DNA of 64,000 nt from Euryarchaeota archaeon UBA52 (GTDB lineage: Archaea; Thermoplasmatota; Poseidoniia; Poseidoniales; Thalassarchaeaceae). Both the position numbers and the translations under genes were made by a program. This document shows, piece after piece, positions 53,882 through 62,563 of this stretch; the stretch's first letter is position 1; each line of letters opens with the position of its first letter. The stretch lies in NCBI GenBank assembly GCA_002505455.1, contig DAVB01000060.1, positions 1-64,000 on the forward strand, read 5' to 3'. The notes under the pieces were generated by a model that saw nothing but the letters and a program-made list of their open reading frames with translations, had not been told where the DNA came from and did no database searches.

Positions 53882-54777
53882 TATCCCCGGCCAGAGAATG
53901 GTCTTGGCAAGGCCCAATTGTCGACCATCATATCCATCTGGATAAATCAGGTCAGGGAATTGAGGCAGCTAAGGCGTTCAAAGCCTCCGGAGGAACTTCG
54001 ATATTATTAGTTCACAAGCCTAAATTTTCTTCTCTGCCTATCGATGGAGAAGGGTATAGGGCCGCTTACTCATCAACACTCGAAATGGCTGATCACATTC
54101 GTAAGAAGGTCGACATAGGTGTGGGCGTAATACTCGGGCCACATCCTGTGGCATGGGACCATCAAGCAGATGAGATAGGAGTCCAGGCAGCATCAGAGAT
54201 TCACCTCGAAGCAGTTTCGATTGCTCTTGACCACGTAAATGAACGCGATGCAGTTGGTCTAGGGGAGGTTGGAAGACCACATTATGCTGTATCAGAGGAA
54301 AGGTGGGAATATGCAAATGATTTGCTAATCGACGTTTTGAAAATGGCCAATGAGGATGACTCAGCCGTTCAACTGCATGTCGAAGAGAATGGCGAAGAAA
54401 CTTGCAGGACCATCGATGCAATAAGATCAAAATCAGGTTTGGACAGAAAAAAGACGGTTCGCCATTATGCCCCGCCAAATCTTTCTGACACGTTCAGATC
54501 AAAACTCCCCTGTACGGTGAGTGTAGGGCGCGGGAGCATCACTCAAATTATCGAATCATGGAACGAGGGAGCTGCCTACTGGGGCATGGAAACCGATTAT
54601 CTCGACGATCCTCGACGTCCGGGTGCCGTACTGGGCCCCCGCACAGTTCCACGTAGAACGAAGGAGCTTTGCGATGAGTGGATTGGTTCCGGCAAAAAAG
54701 AACAAACTCTTGATGAGCTTCTACATAGGGTAAATCGGGATTGGATCGAGTCGATTTATGACTGGTCTCCGGATTGA
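53878..54777 (+). CDS. TatD-related metal-dependent hydrolase
   Basis: 299 residues; the GTG start overlaps the TBP-like stop (GTGA). VDHHIHLDKSGQG with the HxH metal motif, GVGVILGPHPVAW, VGLGEVGRPHY (metal Glu), VQLHVEE and the final GMETDYLDDPRRPG (metal Asp) define the archaeal TatD-like amidohydrolase family (COG1099-like). TatD enzymes are metal-dependent nucleases or hydrolases; the archaeal branch is not characterised to my knowledge. Third gene of the coupled operon. Confidence 0.85.
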   Translation: MISPAREWSWQGPIVDHHIHLDKSGQGIEAAKAFKASGGTSILLVHKPKFSSLPIDGEGYRAAYSSTLEMADHIRKKVDIGVGVILGPHPVAWDHQADEIGVQAASEIHLEAVSIALDHVNERDAVGLGEVGRPHYAVSEERWEYANDLLIDVLKMANEDDSAVQLHVEENGEETCRTIDAIRSKSGLDRKKTVRHYAPPNLSDTFRSKLPCTVSVGRGSITQIIESWNEGAAYWGMETDYLDDPRRPGAVLGPRTVPRRTKELCDEWIGSGKKEQTLDELLHRVNRDWIESIYDWSPD

Positions 54778-55028
54778 AATAAACGAAATATGCTTATCCT
54801 GGGCATGAACGCAAGAAACCCACCTATACAGAAAAGAGTGAGGAAGGATAGACCAACTAACCAGTCAGGTTGACCCGTGTTCCATCCCAATGCTTCAGCT
54901 GCGAGAACAAACAGAGGAGCATTCACCGGCAGGAAAACAACCATCATCGCGATGCCAATTTTACGTCTCCACATCATGCTTCTCAATCTGCCAAGATGCC
55001 GTAAGGTGCATAACGACGACGGATACAT
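54756..55028 (-). CDS. Two-helix small membrane protein, unknown
   Basis: 90 residues. A basic N-terminus (RRKIG) precedes two hydrophobic helices (about 25-46 and 58-80, LTLFCIGGFLAFMPRI). No motif recognised. Its 3' end overlaps the TatD-like gene by 22 bases. Confidence 0.6.
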   Translation of the reverse strand: MYPSSLCTLRHLGRLRSMMWRRKIGIAMMVVFLPVNAPLFVLAAEALGWNTGQPDWLVGLSFLTLFCIGGFLAFMPRISIFRLFQSGDQS

Positions 55029-55073
55029 TCGACCGAATCGATTTAGTGGAGCACTCTACCCGACCAACCTAGA

Positions 55074-55150
55074 GCGCCTGTAGTGAAGTCTGGTTATCAC
55101 CTGAGGTTTCCAACCTCATATCCTGGGTTCGAATCCCGGCGGGCGCACCA
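55074..55150 (+). tRNA. tRNA-Gly (anticodon TCC), CCA encoded
   Basis: GCGCCTG at 55074-55080 pairs with CGGGCGC at 55140-55146 (one T-G). The anticodon stem TGAGG/CCTCA surrounds TTTCCAA, giving anticodon TCC. The T arm is CTGGG.TTCGAAT.CCCGG. Discriminator A and CCA are encoded (55147-55150). It decodes GGA, complementing the GCC isoacceptor at 14 kb. Confidence 0.94.
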
Positions 55151-55200
55151 CTCTAGAACTCGTACTGAAGACTACATACCCCTTATGGTCACGGACGGAT

Positions 55201-57072
55201 ATGGCGGAGCCCGAGGAGGAGTCTGAAGACTCCGTGGATAAGACTCGAAAGGGTATCAGCCTCGATAACTCTGATCTTGGTGAAGAGAAGCAAGTAGTCG
55301 GTCGGAAAATATGGAGAATATTTCCATATGTGGTGAGATACTGGAAACTCGCTCTTGGTGGGCTTATTGCCAATGCTGGTGCAAGGGCCTCGGACTTACT
55401 CCCATTTCTCACAATAGGTTGGGCTGCTGATTTCTATGCCAATGGCACTTTCAACCCACCATGGCTGGAGAATTACATAGGAGACTCTCCTTATCTTGGA
55501 TTTGGAATCATAATTTTCATGTGTTTTGCACTTCTTGCCGTTTTTCAGGGGACTAGTAACTTTCTCTGGCAAGCAACCTCATACAATTCGCAGCATGATA
55601 TCAGGATGGATGCGGCCCGATCACTCATCAATATGGAGGCCTCATATTTCGAAGATAGACAAACAGGCAACCTCATGTCAGTTCTTTCCGCCGATATTTC
55701 TCTTCTAGAGGACGTGATATCTGATTCTAGCACCAGTATTGTTAGGATAGCAATTACATTCGCAATGGCCGCAATCATACTCTCATTCATGTCGATAAAA
55801 CTGACTTTGATGTTGTTCAGTCCGTTGGTTTTGATTATCCCGATGGTTATTTGGTTCGCTACGAGGGTCCAGCGCAGATATAGAAAACAGCGTGAAAGTA
55901 CCGGTAGCATCGTTTCGATTCTCGAGAACGTACTCGGTGGAATCACCGTAATGCAAGCCTACAATGCTCAGGATTTCGAGAAACTTCGAGTAAACAGTGA
56001 ATCCGGGAGATATCGGGATCAAGCCATATCAGCCTCATTCATTCGGAATCGATTCATTCCAGGAATATATCTCGTAGCTGGCATAGCCTTCGGACTCATA
56101 GTGACTGCTGGGGGCTGGGTGCTTGAATCCGGAGAGATAACAATCGGCGAATATGTCACATTCTTGCTAATCAGTACCCGAATGACGTTCCCTCTATTCA
56201 TTCTCGGAGCTCTTCTCAATCAGATACAGCGCGGAGAAGCAGCTGCAAGACGGGTTTTTGCAATAGTCGATCTCGAGCCCTCCATAGTGGACCGCCCCGA
56301 TGCCATTCCCCTGGAAGATCCTATCAAATCAGTTATCTTCGACGATGTAACGTTCGAATACCCTTCTTCAGATACACATGTACTCAATGGAATATCCTTC
56401 GAGGCCAAACCTGGCGATTTTATCGGTATAATGGGCCACACTGGTGCCGGAAAGAGTACAATTCTGAAACTTATTGAAAGATTCTACGAGCCTCAGTCCG
56501 GTAAGATACTAGTAAACGGAGTAGATATCAATAATCTGAAGATCGACTCCATCAGGGCACGTATAGGATTCGTATCTCAAGATCCGTTCCTGTTCTTCGG
56601 CACTATAAGAGATAATATCGCCTATGCGAGAGAGGCTTCAGAAGAAGAGATAGAAGAGGCATTGCATGCAGCTGGGGCGAAAGAGTTCGTGATGAACTTG
56701 CCAAGAGGAATCGATACAGAAGTCGGAGATAGAGGAGTGAAACTTTCTGGCGGTCAGAAAGCAAGGATAAGCCTCGCAAGAGCATTGCTGACAAAACCCG
56801 ATTTATTGATTCTCGACGAAGCAAGTGCTGCATTAGACGCAGAAACAGAGCAAAGGATACAGAATTCACTTTTCTCCTCCAACGATGCAGATAGGATGAC
56901 TATCGCAGTCGCTCATAGGCTGGCAACGATTAGGAATGCTGATGAGATTCTTGCTATGGTAGATGGCGTCATCGTAGAACGAGGCCTTCACGAAACGCTT
57001 GTTGAGGCTGACAACGTGTACGCCTCCCAATGGAGAATACAGACTGGAGAACTAGATTCAGAGGTCAGTTGA
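55201..57072 (+). CDS. ABC exporter, fused membrane and ATPase domains (MdlB-like)
   Basis: 623 residues. Six membrane helices lie in residues about 45-330. The nucleotide-binding domain (about 370-600) has GHTGAGKST (Walker A), Q-loop FVSQDPFLF, signature LSGGQKARISLARAL, LLILDEAS (Walker B) and the switch His in AVAHRL. A homodimeric half-transporter of the lipid/multidrug exporter type. It follows the tRNA-Gly gene by 50 bases and is two bases upstream of the next gene, probably an operon. Confidence 0.95.
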   Translation: MAEPEEESEDSVDKTRKGISLDNSDLGEEKQVVGRKIWRIFPYVVRYWKLALGGLIANAGARASDLLPFLTIGWAADFYANGTFNPPWLENYIGDSPYLGFGIIIFMCFALLAVFQGTSNFLWQATSYNSQHDIRMDAARSLINMEASYFEDRQTGNLMSVLSADISLLEDVISDSSTSIVRIAITFAMAAIILSFMSIKLTLMLFSPLVLIIPMVIWFATRVQRRYRKQRESTGSIVSILENVLGGITVMQAYNAQDFEKLRVNSESGRYRDQAISASFIRNRFIPGIYLVAGIAFGLIVTAGGWVLESGEITIGEYVTFLLISTRMTFPLFILGALLNQIQRGEAAARRVFAIVDLEPSIVDRPDAIPLEDPIKSVIFDDVTFEYPSSDTHVLNGISFEAKPGDFIGIMGHTGAGKSTILKLIERFYEPQSGKILVNGVDINNLKIDSIRARIGFVSQDPFLFFGTIRDNIAYAREASEEEIEEALHAAGAKEFVMNLPRGIDTEVGDRGVKLSGGQKARISLARALLTKPDLLILDEASAALDAETEQRIQNSLFSSNDADRMTIAVAHRLATIRNADEILAMVDGVIVERGLHETLVEADNVYASQWRIQTGELDSEVS

Positions 57073-57074
57073 GT

Positions 57075-57773
57075 ATGCCGGGTCTGGATTGGGCTCTAGT
57101 GGAACAAGGATCAGCCATGCTCGGGTCTAACGATCGTTCGATTCTAAGGGGGGGCATTGGCCCGCGTCACCAAGTGAAGATATCAGAACCATTTGAGATT
57201 ACGAGGTATCCCGTATCCTCAAAGATTGCTCAAGAGATGATAAAATCCGGAGAAGCCGAATTAGCATCAGAGTCCGAGTGGGCCGTTTCCAAGGCGCAAG
57301 GTTTGATACACGCCGAATCTGGCACAATAGAGACTTTGGCCGATTCAATCAGCAATTATTGGGGGAAACCGTGTGATGGTAGGCCCTACATTCGGGAGGG
57401 CGAAATAACGACCCGTCGAGTAAGGGTGTGGTCCGAGGGAGGAATATTGGAATCAACTAGGCCAATTGAGATGGCTGATTCATACCCCCTGCGTCTAGTT
57501 CGAAGGCCATCGAAGTATTCTGGAACGCCGATTCGACTCCCAAGGGCGGGAGACAGCACAAGAATCCTCAAGGAGGAGGCTGTAATTTGCCTATTAGTAG
57601 GAATATTGCCATCATTCACATGGGCATGGTTCAATGCTTCTTCAGGGTATATCGCTGAAGGATGGTTGAATTTAGTGATGGGCGGCGTGTTCTTCGGTTT
57701 ATCTACTGCTATATTGTGGCGTCCAAAGACACCGACATACATTCAAACAGACTCCGGTTGGAGACTTGAGTGA
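57075..57773 (+). CDS. Short FGE-sulfatase-like domain protein with C-terminal membrane helices
   Basis: 232 residues from the ATG at 57075. Residues 1-155 resemble a shortened formylglycine-generating-enzyme/SUMF1 fold: MLGSNDRSILRG near the start (usual MGS), RHQVKISEPFEITRYPVSSKIAQ, LASESEWAVSKAQG (usual LPTEAEWEYAARG) and PLRLVRR at the end (usual GFRLVR). The catalytic cysteine pair of true FGE is not present, so it is probably a binding domain. Two membrane helices (about 170-190 and 199-216) follow. Coupled closely to the ABC exporter, perhaps as an accessory. Confidence 0.62.
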   Translation: MPGLDWALVEQGSAMLGSNDRSILRGGIGPRHQVKISEPFEITRYPVSSKIAQEMIKSGEAELASESEWAVSKAQGLIHAESGTIETLADSISNYWGKPCDGRPYIREGEITTRRVRVWSEGGILESTRPIEMADSYPLRLVRRPSKYSGTPIRLPRAGDSTRILKEEAVICLLVGILPSFTWAWFNASSGYIAEGWLNLVMGGVFFGLSTAILWRPKTPTYIQTDSGWRLE

Positions 57774-57776
57774 AGC

Positions 57777-58529
57777 TCACTCGTTTGTAACTCTAGGGGC
57801 TAGAAGGAAGGTCCATTTCGCCCCCCCTCCGTTACTTACCCAATCCACCTTCAGCGGATATGAGGCCTTGAATTTAATTTCAAGAGATTCTGTAGCACCC
57901 GGATTAATTTTCCTAGCCAACTCGTTTGGAAATCTGATTGAATATGTCGACGTAGAAGGCTGTTTAACCGATAGTTCGCCCAACTCCCCTGCTTCGAACT
58001 TAGTCTCCACAGATTCACCAGTAGGCTCGCCCGAACGTACCGCGAAATGACTTGCATCAACAGAAAGATCGACAAGATCCCCACCCAATTTGGCCGCTCT
58101 GAAAGATCGAATGAACTTCTCTGTAGGAATCACCACCTTCATCCCATCAAAATCAAGACTTGGAAGCTTGACCTCTTCGATCATCGAAGTATCAAGTCCC
58201 CTAATCGTCCTTCTTACCTCACTAACATGTACAATCATGGAACTCGTAGTCTCATCATAGTCTAACTCAATTAAATCGTTAGGTCCAGCTAGTGCTAGCA
58301 CCTCTCCCAACTTACGAAGATCCATTCCGACATCGATCGGGTCAACTTCGTACGTCTCGAAGCATTCATCTGCGACCATCATTTCAAGCATCGCCACATG
58401 ACTCACATCTACTGAAGAGCAAGCCAGGCCCTTTTCACCCCAACGAAATTTCGCCTCTTCATTGTCCAGAATTGAAAGTAGGTCTACGATTTCCCTCATG
58501 ACCTGCTGCTTGGCAGTCACCCTCAGCAT
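57777..58529 (-). CDS. pcn: DNA polymerase sliding clamp (PCNA)
   Basis: 250 residues, the normal length. The two-domain clamp pattern is seen: LSILDNEEAKFRWGEKGLACSSVDVSHVAML in domain 1, the acidic interdomain linker (EEVKLPSLDFD), and the C-terminal APRV tail. The trimer encircles DNA and tethers polymerase, ligase and FEN1. Three bases separate its stop from the convergent FGE-like gene. Followed upstream by TFS on the same strand. Confidence 0.95.
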   Translation of the reverse strand: MLRVTAKQQVMREIVDLLSILDNEEAKFRWGEKGLACSSVDVSHVAMLEMMVADECFETYEVDPIDVGMDLRKLGEVLALAGPNDLIELDYDETTSSMIVHVSEVRRTIRGLDTSMIEEVKLPSLDFDGMKVVIPTEKFIRSFRAAKLGGDLVDLSVDASHFAVRSGEPTGESVETKFEAGELGELSVKQPSTSTYSIRFPNELARKINPGATESLEIKFKASYPLKVDWVSNGGGAKWTFLLAPRVTNE

Positions 58530-58593
58530 GCGCTCACTCCTGAAAACGATGGCTCCCGGAGGTTATTCATCCTTCGCAGAGCCTCAAGTTCTT

Positions 58594-58971
58594 TCATTGG
58601 TACTCCCTGAAACGATGGCCACACGCCTCGCAGGTGCATATTTTCGTCTCAGGCTCGTCGCTAGACCTCGTTTGCATCAGCTCGACGAAGATTCGATCCT
58701 CATCACATTTTGGACATCGATAGTCCCCTACACGCAAAGTCCCTCTAGCAACATCGGGGGCTTGAACCTCAGTCAGATGTTTCAAATCAGTTGATTCAGT
58801 TGATGATTTAGTTTTTGTAAGATCTATTTCCTTTCCATCAGAACCTATTACGATGCTGCCAGAACCATCTCTTCCACCCACGGGCCCCTCATACCCGCAC
58901 TTGTAATTCGTACATCTTATATTGCCGCTCGGATCAACGAAACTTAGCGTGCCGCATTCAGGACAAAACAT
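58594..58971 (-). CDS. tfs: Transcription factor S (TFS/RPB9-TFIIS-like)
   Basis: 125 residues, slightly longer than the usual 105-110 because of the linker. The N-terminal zinc ribbon has FCPECG and CTNYKCG; the C-terminal ribbon has YRCPKCDE and CTCEACGHRF, with the acidic tip RSSDEPET that reaches the RNA polymerase active site to stimulate transcript cleavage. Located just upstream of pcn on the same strand, 64 bases apart. Confidence 0.95.
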   Translation of the reverse strand: MFCPECGTLSFVDPSGNIRCTNYKCGYEGPVGGRDGSGSIVIGSDGKEIDLTKTKSSTESTDLKHLTEVQAPDVARGTLRVGDYRCPKCDEDRIFVELMQTRSSDEPETKICTCEACGHRFREYQ

Positions 58972-59121
58972 ACTCGCACCACTGTAGACTGCCGGTAGTC
59001 AACGACGTGGTTTTTTGAATCCTCCCGTTGACGGGGCCCAAAACAAAGTACTCTGCATATCAATTAGCATATTCCTGAGTTCTCCCACACCGTTGAAGTC
59101 AAACCTCCTCTACGCGCGGTC

Positions 59122-60126
59122 ATGCGCATCATCTACGACTGGAGGCTCGCTAGGGTGATCGATGAAGATCTAAACATCTTAGATGAGGCTTCTTGGACGG
59201 CATCAAGGACCCCGTCCAAGGTCGCTAATCGCCTTGGAGATCTACAACGTGGAAGAATGACTCAAGAGACGCGAGTCCTATCTGAGCGATTCCCCGACGC
59301 TCGATTAGACCCGTTTGGACATCTGGATATTTCTGATTGGCCAGAAACGACTCCCGAGGAAGAGCAGATTGTTGCTAGCGCCGCTAATATCCTAGCACGT
59401 CGCGGTGTAGCAATGTCCGCCGGCGACCCGGACAGAAGGTTGGACATGCTAGTTTCTTCTCAGGCCGAGCTTCGGTCTGCTTGGACAACCATAGAGTCCA
59501 GATGCATTGAATGGGCAGGATTGTTACTCCCTTCCCTCGATCTCGATGCGAATAGGGATTTGATTCCGACCATCATTGCAAGCTCCGAATCTTTGAAAGC
59601 TGCAGCAATCGACTTGGGAACTGAGCCCCCTCCTCATCCCCCTGGGGCAGAAGAGTGGGGCGCAATGAAAGAATCAGCAGAAAGGTGCCTCGGTATTGCC
59701 AAGAGCCTAGAACTGAGCGAACAAGCGATACGTTCCCTAGCAGCGAACTATCTGCCAACCCTATCCAGGCTCGTCGGCCCCCTCGGAGCCGCCAAATTAT
59801 GTGTTTTAGCAGGCGGGAGAGAGAGACTCGCAAGAATGCCTTCAGGTTCGATTCAAGTTCTTGGCGCCCATGCTGCTATGGCGGCACATCGTCGAGGAGC
59901 ACCTCCCCCAAAGCATGGTTCAGTGATCTTCTCGATGCCCCAAGTAAGCCGATCACCAAGGTGGGTTCGAGGTAAGATAGCTAGGTATCTCGCTGGAAAG
60001 GCTAGTATAGCATCTCGAATCGATCACTTCGATGGTTCTCCGTGGTCCGATGATGAAATCGCAGAGATCCACAAGAAGTCCGAGGAGATTCGATCTAGAT
60101 TCCCATCGCCCCCTCGAAGAAAATGA
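59122..60126 (+). CDS. nop5: Nop5/Nop56-type C/D box RNP protein
   Basis: 334 residues. The Nop domain is seen in residues about 200-320 (LSRLVGPLGAAKLCVLAGGRERLARMPSGSIQVLGAH, matching the family L...VG...A..LI..AG.L..LA..PAS.IQ.LGAE) preceded by a coiled-coil-like helical part. The C-terminus is basic (PPRRK). It binds L7Ae-C/D RNA and fibrillarin to guide 2'-O-methylation. Fibrillarin follows nine bases later, the standard archaeal pair. Confidence 0.94.
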   Translation: MRIIYDWRLARVIDEDLNILDEASWTASRTPSKVANRLGDLQRGRMTQETRVLSERFPDARLDPFGHLDISDWPETTPEEEQIVASAANILARRGVAMSAGDPDRRLDMLVSSQAELRSAWTTIESRCIEWAGLLLPSLDLDANRDLIPTIIASSESLKAAAIDLGTEPPPHPPGAEEWGAMKESAERCLGIAKSLELSEQAIRSLAANYLPTLSRLVGPLGAAKLCVLAGGRERLARMPSGSIQVLGAHAAMAAHRRGAPPPKHGSVIFSMPQVSRSPRWVRGKIARYLAGKASIASRIDHFDGSPWSDDEIAEIHKKSEEIRSRFPSPPRRK

Positions 60127-60135
60127 GGTTACTCA

Positions 60136-60837
60136 ATGGCTCGATTACATTCCATAGGGTGGGGGATACGCCGGGAAGGCGGTTCATTGTGGACAAGAAA
60201 TGCGGTACGCGGGGTTTCAGTAGCCGGTGAAAGAAGGAAGAGAGATGGAAGAAATGAATGGAGAAGATGGGATGCTCGCAGATCCAAGGTTGCAGCAACT
60301 CTACTCCGTTGTACCTCAAACCCCTCGGAACTGATACCCTCTACTGGAGCAGATTGTGTGTATCTTGGAGCCTCAAGTGGTACGACGGTCAGTCATCTGC
60401 ATGACCATGTGTGTGGTGCTGGAAACCATCATGGCGGACATATTGTTGCGATTGACATCTCACCAAGGATGATGAGGGATTTTATCGCATTATCCGAAAA
60501 AAGGCCTGGAATCGTGCCCGTTCTTGGTAATGCCCGTACGCCCCACAGTATCATACCCTACTTGAGGGGCAGACCCCAATGGCTTTTCCAAGATTTGAGT
60601 ATGCCGGATCAGGCCACAGCTTTCATCGAAGCAACTCGTGTACTACTCGAATCCAAAGGTATGGGGATGATTGCAATCAAAGCTGCCAGTGAGCGGTGGA
60701 CCGAAGGAGGCGATGAGGCCCTCTTTAGTGACGCTGAACTAAAAGTCCGTCAGTCAGAGCACTTGGAATTAATTGAGCGAATAGATCTCAGCGGTCTCGA
60801 GGAACAGCATTCTGTCATAGTTGTAAGGAAGATATGA
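60136..60837 (+). CDS. flpA: Fibrillarin, rRNA/tRNA 2'-O-methyltransferase
   Basis: 233 residues. SAM-binding CVYLGASSGTTVSHLHDHV, IVAIDISPRMMRDF, and LFQDLSMPDQATAF, with catalytic Lys in MIAIKAAS, follow the fibrillarin layout. The first 60 residues are basic. It methylates ribose 2'-OH guided by C/D box RNA with Nop5 and L7Ae. Usual DVAQPxQ is DLSMPDQ here. Confidence 0.94.
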   Translation: MARLHSIGWGIRREGGSLWTRNAVRGVSVAGERRKRDGRNEWRRWDARRSKVAATLLRCTSNPSELIPSTGADCVYLGASSGTTVSHLHDHVCGAGNHHGGHIVAIDISPRMMRDFIALSEKRPGIVPVLGNARTPHSIIPYLRGRPQWLFQDLSMPDQATAFIEATRVLLESKGMGMIAIKAASERWTEGGDEALFSDAELKVRQSEHLELIERIDLSGLEEQHSVIVVRKI

Positions 60838-60874
60838 CCATCACCCTCATGACCATTTTCTCGACTCGTACGCC

Positions 60875-61768
60875 ATGCCTGAGTTGCCAGAGGTCGAGAC
60901 AGTCCGCCAAGGATTAGAAGAGGCCCTACTCGGACTCAAGATACGAAATGCCGAGAAAAGAAGAAGAGATCTCAGATTCCCCATTCCCGAAAATCTGAAT
61001 GAACAATTACAAGGCAGAACAATATCATCCTTGAGAAGACGAGCGAAGTACCTCTTGATAGATCTCGATAACGGATGGTCATTACTCAGTCACCTTGGAA
61101 TGTCTGGCCGCTGGACTATCCTCCGAGACGACGTCATAACGAGACCTGGAAGATTCGCACATGGCGGTGAAATCGGATCAGGCGAAGGTCCCCACGATTG
61201 GATAATAATCAACTTTGAAAATGGCTACACTGCCGTATACTCCGATCCAAGAAGATTCGGTTTCATTGACCTAATAGAGCCCGGTTCTGAGAATGGATAC
61301 CCGATGTTAGCCAAACTGGGCCCTGATCCCCTTCCATCAACACTAACTCCGGATATTCTGAACCGCTCTTTGATTGGTAGAAAGGCACCCTTGAAGTCCG
61401 CATTGTTGGATCAAAGAATCGTGGCGGGCCTCGGAAATATTTACGTCTGTGAGGCTTTGAGTAGAGCACGCCTCTCCCCTAGAAGGAGAGCGGGAACTAT
61501 TTCTTCAATAAAAGGCCCAACTGAGCGTATTCACAGGCTTGTTAGCTCAATACATCAGGTCATGGTAGAAGCAATAGACGCAGGGGGTTCGACATTGAGG
61601 GACTATCGCGGAGTTGACGGCGATAATGCGCTCGGCTACTTCCCATTATCGTTCCAAGTCTACGGCAGAGAAGGCGAAAAGTGCCTCAATCGGGATTGCA
61701 AAGGCACAGTCTCAAGATATATTCAATCCGGCAGGTCAACATATGCCTGCTCAAGTTGCCAGCGATGA
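60875..61768 (+). CDS. mutM: Formamidopyrimidine-DNA glycosylase (Fpg/MutM)
   Basis: 297 residues. The N-terminus PELPEVETVRQGLE (catalytic Pro2, Glu3), RRAKYLLIDLDNGWSLLSHLGMSG with the Lys/His region, LLDQRIVAGLGNIYVCEALSRA (H2TH motif) and the C-terminal zinc finger CLNRDCKGTVSRYIQSGRSTYACSSCQR (in parts: CLNRDCKG, CSSCQR) are all complete. It removes oxidised purines such as 8-oxoguanine and nicks the strand. Fpg is a bacterial family and rare in archaea, so lateral acquisition is likely. It is 38 bases downstream of fibrillarin on the same strand. Confidence 0.95.
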   Translation: MPELPEVETVRQGLEEALLGLKIRNAEKRRRDLRFPIPENLNEQLQGRTISSLRRRAKYLLIDLDNGWSLLSHLGMSGRWTILRDDVITRPGRFAHGGEIGSGEGPHDWIIINFENGYTAVYSDPRRFGFIDLIEPGSENGYPMLAKLGPDPLPSTLTPDILNRSLIGRKAPLKSALLDQRIVAGLGNIYVCEALSRARLSPRRRAGTISSIKGPTERIHRLVSSIHQVMVEAIDAGGSTLRDYRGVDGDNALGYFPLSFQVYGREGEKCLNRDCKGTVSRYIQSGRSTYACSSCQR

Positions 61769-61769
61769 C

Positions 61770-62525
61770 TTATCGCATCATCAATGAAGCCCTTACAATC
61801 CACAGTTGGATGCTGATGGGCAGCACTCTTCCCAAGATTGGTACCCACCAGTTTACAAAACCCGGAATAACCTCGCGCCTTCCCTTTCTCATCGCCCTTA
61901 CGGCTATCTTGGCTACTTTGTCCGCTGGCAGAGAACTCCATATTTCGACACCCGTAAGGCGCATACCGGAAACCCTCTGAAAGCCAGTTTCCACATATCC
62001 CGGGCATAGGGCTGTTACCGTGACCCCCGTCCTCTTCAACTCTGCACTCATCGCTCTAGATAATGAGAGTACGAATGCCTTGCTGGCACAGTAAACCGCC
62101 ATGCCAGGGCCGGGTTGAAAGGCTGCTATTGAGGCTACATTGAGTATTCTGCCCTTGCCTCGACTTTGCATAGTTGAGGCGTAGTGATGCCCCAATGAGG
62201 TGAGGGCGCGAATATTCACATCTATGATACCCAGCATTTTACTGCTGTCTTGCTCCATCATTTTACCGTAAAGCCCGTATCCGGCGTTATTCACCAGAAT
62301 ATCGACGTCACCAGCAACACTGATCAGACGTTCAACTTCGGAAGGTGTTGAAAGATCAGCCACCACAACTTCGACCTCAGTATGTTCAGAAAGAGCATCT
62401 GCCAATTCATCGAGAAGATTCTTGCGCCTACCCGTGATGACTAGACGATCGACATCCTTAGAAAGTATCTTGGCGATCTCCAACCCTATGCCGCTAGAGG
62501 CTCCCGTGACAAGTGCTGAGGACAT
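61770..62525 (-). CDS. Short-chain dehydrogenase/reductase
   Basis: 251 residues from the ATG at 62525 (MSSALVTGASSGIGLEIAK); the open frame continues to 62630 but would overlap the mutase gene. Cofactor TGASSGIG, NNAGYG, catalytic Ser in NVASIAA and YCASK (Tyr, Lys) are seen. A C-terminal hydrophobic patch (WWVPILGRVLPISIQLWIV) suggests membrane association. Substrate unknown; resembles DltE/YqjQ-type oxidoreductases. Stop lies next to the convergent mutM. Confidence 0.9.
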   Translation of the reverse strand: MSSALVTGASSGIGLEIAKILSKDVDRLVITGRRKNLLDELADALSEHTEVEVVVADLSTPSEVERLISVAGDVDILVNNAGYGLYGKMMEQDSSKMLGIIDVNIRALTSLGHHYASTMQSRGKGRILNVASIAAFQPGPGMAVYCASKAFVLSLSRAMSAELKRTGVTVTALCPGYVETGFQRVSGMRLTGVEIWSSLPADKVAKIAVRAMRKGRREVIPGFVNWWVPILGRVLPISIQLWIVRASLMMR

Positions 62526-62563
62526 CACATAACCTGCCGATACCTGTCTATGGGCCATCCGAA

